This document shows positions 20,415 to 22,922 of a DNA stretch of 22,922 nucleotides, piece by piece. Numbering within the stretch: position 1 is the first letter of the stretch; every line of letters starts with the position of its first letter. Both the position numbers and the translations under genes were made by a program. The stretch is from Lawsonibacter hominis. Its GTDB lineage: Bacteria > Bacillota > Clostridia > Oscillospirales > Oscillospiraceae. The notes beneath the pieces are model-generated. The model saw only the letters and a list, made by a program, of their open reading frames with translations. It did not search any database and was not told where the DNA came from. The stretch spans positions 1 through 22,922 of the forward strand of contig NZ_JACOPP010000034.1 in assembly GCF_014287895.1 (NCBI RefSeq), given 5' to 3'.

Positions 20415-21740
20415 ATGGGTACTACACCACGCACCCCGGCATCGGTCTTTGCTTGGAATGGGGTCCCGCCGGCAGGCCAGCTGATTCCGCTGGGCCTGCA
20501 GCATGTCGTCGCCGCCGTAGTAGGCGTCATCACCCCCGCGATCATCGTTTCCTCCACCTGCGGCCTGAGCGACGCCGATACGACCCTTATGATCCAGGTC
20601 TCTCTGATCCTGACCGCCCTGGCCACCCTGCTCCAGCTCTTCCCTCTCTTCCGGCGCCTCGGCTCCGGCCTGCCGGTCATCATGGGCATCAGCTTTGCCT
20701 ACGTTCCCACGCTCACCTCCATCGGCGGCGCATTCGGCCTGGGGACCATCTTGGGCGCCGAGATCGCGGGCGGCTGCGTGGCCGTTCTCTTTGGGATCTT
20801 TCTGAAGCAGATCCGGCGGTTTTTCCCGCCGCTGGTCACCGGCACGGTCATCTTTACCATCGGCCTCTCCCTCTACCCCACTGCCGTCAAATATATGGCC
20901 GGCGGCGCGGGACAGCCTGACTTCGGAAGCTGGAAAAACTGGCTGGTAGCCTTTATCACCCTGGCGGTGGTCTTCGTTCTGAACAACTTTACCAAGGGCG
21001 TGCTCAAGCTGGGCGCTATCCTGTGGGGAATGGCGGTGGGCTACGTCGTGGCCCTGCTCATGGGTATGGTCAGCTTTGACAGCGTGGCCGCCGCCGGGTA
21101 TTTCCAGGCGCCGGTCCCCCTCTATTTCCCCATCGAGTTCAATGTGGCCGCCTGCGTTTCCATGGCCATCATGTACATCGTCAACTCCGTGCAGACCATC
21201 GGCGATCTCAGTTCCACCACCATGGGCGGCATGGACCGCATGCCCACCGACCACGAGCTCTCGGGCGGTATCATCGGCCAGGGCGTCATGAGCGTGATCG
21301 GCGCCCTTTTCGGCGGCCTGCCCGCCGCCTCCTACAGCCAGAACGTGGGCATCGTGACGGTGAACAAGGTGATCAACCGGGCCGTTTTCACCCTGGCCGC
21401 CCTGGTGCTGCTGGTGGCCGGGTTTATTCCAAAGCTCTCCGCCCTGCTGACTACCATCCCTTACGCCGTCATCGGCGGAGCCACGATCTCGGTGTTCGCC
21501 ACCATCACCATGACCGGCATCCGTATGATCACACAGCAGACCTTCACCATGCGCAATTCCACCGTGGTGGGCCTGGCGGTGGCGCTGGGCGTGGGCGTCA
21601 CCACCGTGGGTCCGGCGTGTCTGGCCGGGTTCCCCGCCTGGGTCACCACCGTGTTCGGCAGCTCCAGCGTGGTGCTCTCCACCCTGACCGCCATCCTGCT
21701 CAATCAGCTTCTGCCCAAGGACCCGCCCGAGCGCCGCTGA
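20415..21740 (+). CDS. NCS2-family nucleobase (uracil/xanthine) permease
   Basis: This 441-residue membrane transporter of the nucleobase:cation symporter-2 family has about 14 helices. Diagnostic segments are LGLQHVVAAVVGVITPAIIV near the start, the helix-3 motif GISFAYVPTL, SVQTIGDLSS in the helix-8 region, GGMDRMPTDHELSGGIIGQG, and ASYSQNVGIVTVNKV. The last resembles the NCS2 signature QNxGxxxxT[RKG], but with Asn where Thr is usual. The protein probably imports xanthine, urate or uracil with a cation; the exact base cannot be decided. ATG 20415 has GTGAGG about 8 nt upstream and removes a non-conserved extension that overlaps ridA. It converges on a PAS-HTH regulator. Confidence 0.9.
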   Translation: MGTTPRTPASVFAWNGVPPAGQLIPLGLQHVVAAVVGVITPAIIVSSTCGLSDADTTLMIQVSLILTALATLLQLFPLFRRLGSGLPVIMGISFAYVPTLTSIGGAFGLGTILGAEIAGGCVAVLFGIFLKQIRRFFPPLVTGTVIFTIGLSLYPTAVKYMAGGAGQPDFGSWKNWLVAFITLAVVFVLNNFTKGVLKLGAILWGMAVGYVVALLMGMVSFDSVAAAGYFQAPVPLYFPIEFNVAACVSMAIMYIVNSVQTIGDLSSTTMGGMDRMPTDHELSGGIIGQGVMSVIGALFGGLPAASYSQNVGIVTVNKVINRAVFTLAALVLLVAGFIPKLSALLTTIPYAVIGGATISVFATITMTGIRMITQQTFTMRNSTVVGLAVALGVGVTTVGPACLAGFPAWVTTVFGSSSVVLSTLTAILLNQLLPKDPPERR

Positions 21741-21767
21741 AGCGGCAAGGCCACCTTGTCCACAGAC

Positions 21768-21803
21768 GCAGAGCGGACCGGCTCTCCGGCCGGTCCGCTC
21801 TGC
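21768..21803. terminator. Strong hairpin between convergent genes
   Basis: GCAGAGCGGACCGG (21768-21781) pairs perfectly with CCGGTCCGCTCTGC (21790-21803), a 14-bp stem with an 8-nt loop. It lies between the convergent NCS2 permease and YheO-like genes. Neither side has a T-run, so it may terminate weakly or mainly protect 3' ends. Confidence 0.55.
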
Positions 21804-21812
21804 AAAGGGTCT

Positions 21813-22454
21813 CTACGTCTCTTTTGCCTCGTCGATATAGCTGTACAGGGTATACTTGGAAATCCCGAAAAACTTGCACACCTTGTCGCCCGACTTGGTG
21901 ATGAGAAAGGCTCCCGTCTCGTTGAGAAACTGGATGGCCTTCACCTTATCTTCTTTGGTCATAAGGGCCACAGGCTTACCCACGATCTTCACGCTCTGCG
22001 CGATCAGCTCGTCCAGCAGGTCGGACACGTTGCGGGAGATGTGCTCCGGCTCCTGCTCGTCCCGCTCGGTGGCGGTAAACTGCTTGAGGGCGTCCTCCAT
22101 GGCCAGCATGAGGGTAATATCGTAATTGATGCCGAACATGCCGATGGGTCTGCCGTCATCGTCCCGGATATAGATGGTGGTGGACTTGAGGATCTTTCCA
22201 TCCCGGGTGCGGGTCAGGTAGCACAGGTGATCCTCCACCGTTCCCTTTCCGCCCCGCAGGGCCTCCAGCACCGCGTGAGAGGGGCCGTCCCCCACCTTGC
22301 GCCCGCTGATCTGGCCGTTTTCAATGGCCACGATGGAACTGTCCGGGTCGTTGGAGGCCAGGTCGTGGACCACCACCTCGCAGTTGGGGCCGAACTGCCT
22401 TGCCACGCCTTTGGCCAGCTGGAACAGAAATTGCAGCGTGGATGCGTCAAGCAT
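21813..22454 (-). CDS. YheO/DauR-type PAS-HTH transcriptional regulator
   Basis: The 213-residue protein has an N-terminal YheO-like PAS domain (about 8-125), with CEVVVHDLASNDPDSSIVAIENG and STTIYIRDDDGRPIGMFGINYDIT. An interdomain helix follows, then a C-terminal HTH (about 165-210) with TKSGDKVCKFFGISKYTLYSYI. Relatives include DauR of Pseudomonas, which controls D-arginine catabolism, and proteins near RidA or nucleobase/amino acid degradation genes. The ligand is unknown. GAGGG lies 6 nt before the ATG. It converges on the NCS2 permease and diverges from a candidate small RNA; regulation of either is possible but not shown. Confidence 0.87.
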   Translation of the reverse strand: MLDASTLQFLFQLAKGVARQFGPNCEVVVHDLASNDPDSSIVAIENGQISGRKVGDGPSHAVLEALRGGKGTVEDHLCYLTRTRDGKILKSTTIYIRDDDGRPIGMFGINYDITLMLAMEDALKQFTATERDEQEPEHISRNVSDLLDELIAQSVKIVGKPVALMTKEDKVKAIQFLNETGAFLITKSGDKVCKFFGISKYTLYSYIDEAKET

Positions 22455-22519
22455 GTGCTTCCCTCTTTTCCTGTCGTCTTTTTTTCATTCTACCACAAAT
22501 CCCTGTGATTTCAACAAAA

Positions 22520-22525
22520 ATTATA
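22520..22525 (-). promoter_or_regulatory. -10 box of the YheO-like gene promoter
   Basis: On the minus strand TATAAT (22525-22520) lies 65 bp upstream of the start codon, in AT-rich DNA. The -35 position has no good hexamer. Confidence 0.4.
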
Positions 22526-22561
22526 TGCCCTAAAAATTATTTAGATTTTCGCAAAATATCA

Positions 22562-22590
22562 TTGTGTTTCGGACGGTTTTATGCTATCAT
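22562..22590 (+). promoter_or_regulatory. Promoter of the candidate small RNA
   Basis: TTGTGT (22562-22567), 17-bp spacer, TATCAT (22585-22590). The -10 is preceded by TGC (extended -10). The predicted transcript start is near 22597. Confidence 0.6.
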
Positions 22591-22596
22591 GGAACT

Positions 22597-22761
22597 GCAA
22601 CGAGAACTTTTCTCTTGCATTCGACCAATTACAACTGGATACGGTTGGTTGTGGCTGCAACGAAGTGCTTCGCGCACGGGCTGGATGGATCTCTGGGCTC
22701 CGTTCGGCGCTGCCTGCCCGCCGGAGCGACGACGTCCATTTCTGAAATGGACGCTTTTTTT
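22597..22761 (+). ncRNA. Candidate structured small RNA or leader RNA, family not recognised
   Basis: A promoter and a strong terminator bracket about 165 bp rich in local stems. Stem 1 is GCAA-C-GAGA with TCTC-TTGC (22597-22618). Stem 2 is ACCAA with TTGGT (about 22624-22650). Stem 3 is CGAAG-TG-CTTCG (22661-22672). Stem 4 is GCTCCG with CCGGAGC and an inner GGCG/CGCC (about 22697-22727). The nonamer CTGCAACGA occurs at 22595-22603 and 22655-22663. Overlapping reading frames lack ribosome sites and recognisable protein sequence. I do not see the conserved cores of the TPP, SAM, FMN, cobalamin, lysine, glycine or purine riboswitches, or of the SRP RNA. 6S RNA or a riboswitch for a gene to the right of the window remain possible. 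Confidence 0.5.
22733..22761 (+). terminator. Intrinsic terminator of the candidate small RNA
   Basis: CGTCCATTT (22733-22741) pairs perfectly with AAATGGACG (22745-22753) around CTG, followed by C and seven T residues. Confidence 0.88.
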
Positions 22762-22858
22762 GTCTCAAAATCCTCAGAATAAATTTTAAAATTTTAAAAT
22801 CAAGGCACTGTAAAGTAAACATGAAAAGTTAGGACCCAAAAATCAGCCAATATCTCTA

Positions 22859-22891
22859 CGCAACGAGCAAAAGCTCCCGTTTGCGCTTTTT
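22859..22891 (+). terminator. Second terminator-like hairpin at the right edge
   Basis: CGCAA-C-GAGC (22859-22868) pairs with GCTC-CCGT-TTGCG (22873-22885) around AAAA, followed by CTTTTT on the plus strand. About 100 bp of AT-rich DNA without a gene lies between it and the preceding terminator. It may end a second short transcript or a gene lying mostly outside the window. Confidence 0.5.
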
Positions 22892-22922
22892 GGACAGTTT
22901 AAGACCGGCACACTGAGCTGGA

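Noticed and set aside
22840..22922. C-terminal end of a minus-strand gene entering from the right edge
   Set aside because: A short basic frame is open but only about 20 codons are visible and nothing identifies it; the strong plus-strand hairpin there is an equally good explanation.

Overview
The window looks like chromosome from a high-GC, anaerobic, gut-type Firmicute of the Oscillospiraceae (Flavonifractor/Lawsonibacter/Intestinimonas-like). This placement is inferred from gene content (class III ribonucleotide reductase, clostridial membrane Fe-S protein, secG-rnr order, BceAB transporter) and from the GC-rich third codon positions in most genes. No rRNA or tRNA gene is present to confirm it.

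Region 1 (1-2.3 kb) is AT-richer and looks like accessory DNA. The first bases hold the left end of an IS3-family insertion sequence, reading out of the window on the minus strand. It abuts a sensor kinase that stops before its ATPase domain. The partner OmpR-family response regulator is intact and has a direct repeat in its promoter. A 58-residue excisionase-like DNA-binding protein and a divergent XRE regulator follow, the kind of small genes left behind by integrative elements. About 550 bp without a recognisable gene comes next.

Region 2 (2.7-3.9 kb) is a compact, probably self-regulated operon: a 2[4Fe-4S] ferredoxin, a polytopic NapH/NosR-type Fe-S membrane protein, and an ArsR-family repressor. 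The two repressor cysteines sit where the persulfide-sensing pair lies in BigR/SqrR/YgaV. A near-consensus promoter overlaps an AT-rich inverted repeat upstream. This is the most interesting functional module in the window.

Region 3 (4.0-8.8 kb) holds nrdD-nrdG (anaerobic ribonucleotide reductase and its activase) behind a promoter carrying an NrdR-like box. A 246-bp multi-hairpin element with 38-bp imperfect terminal inverted repeats, resembling a MITE or intergenic repeat, separates it from asnS on the minus strand.

Region 4 (8.9-16.8 kb, all minus strand) contains an APC-family permease overlapping a small membrane protein, a LytTR regulator with an enlarged DUF3021 membrane protein, and a secG / rnr / NagZ-like hexosaminidase / lipoprotein cluster. 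rnr and the hexosaminidase gene share an ATGA overlap. Terminators and promoters can be placed between the units.

Region 5 (16.9-19.7 kb, minus strand) is a BceAB-type antimicrobial-peptide detoxification transporter. Its promoter carries a match to the published BceR-type box (TNACA-N4-TGTAA), but no two-component system lies next to it.

Region 6 (19.7-22.9 kb) has ridA and an NCS2 nucleobase permease on the plus strand, facing a YheO/DauR-type PAS-HTH regulator. At the right edge, a near-consensus promoter and a strong intrinsic terminator bracket about 165 bp of hairpin-rich sequence with no convincing ORF: a candidate structured small RNA of unknown family.
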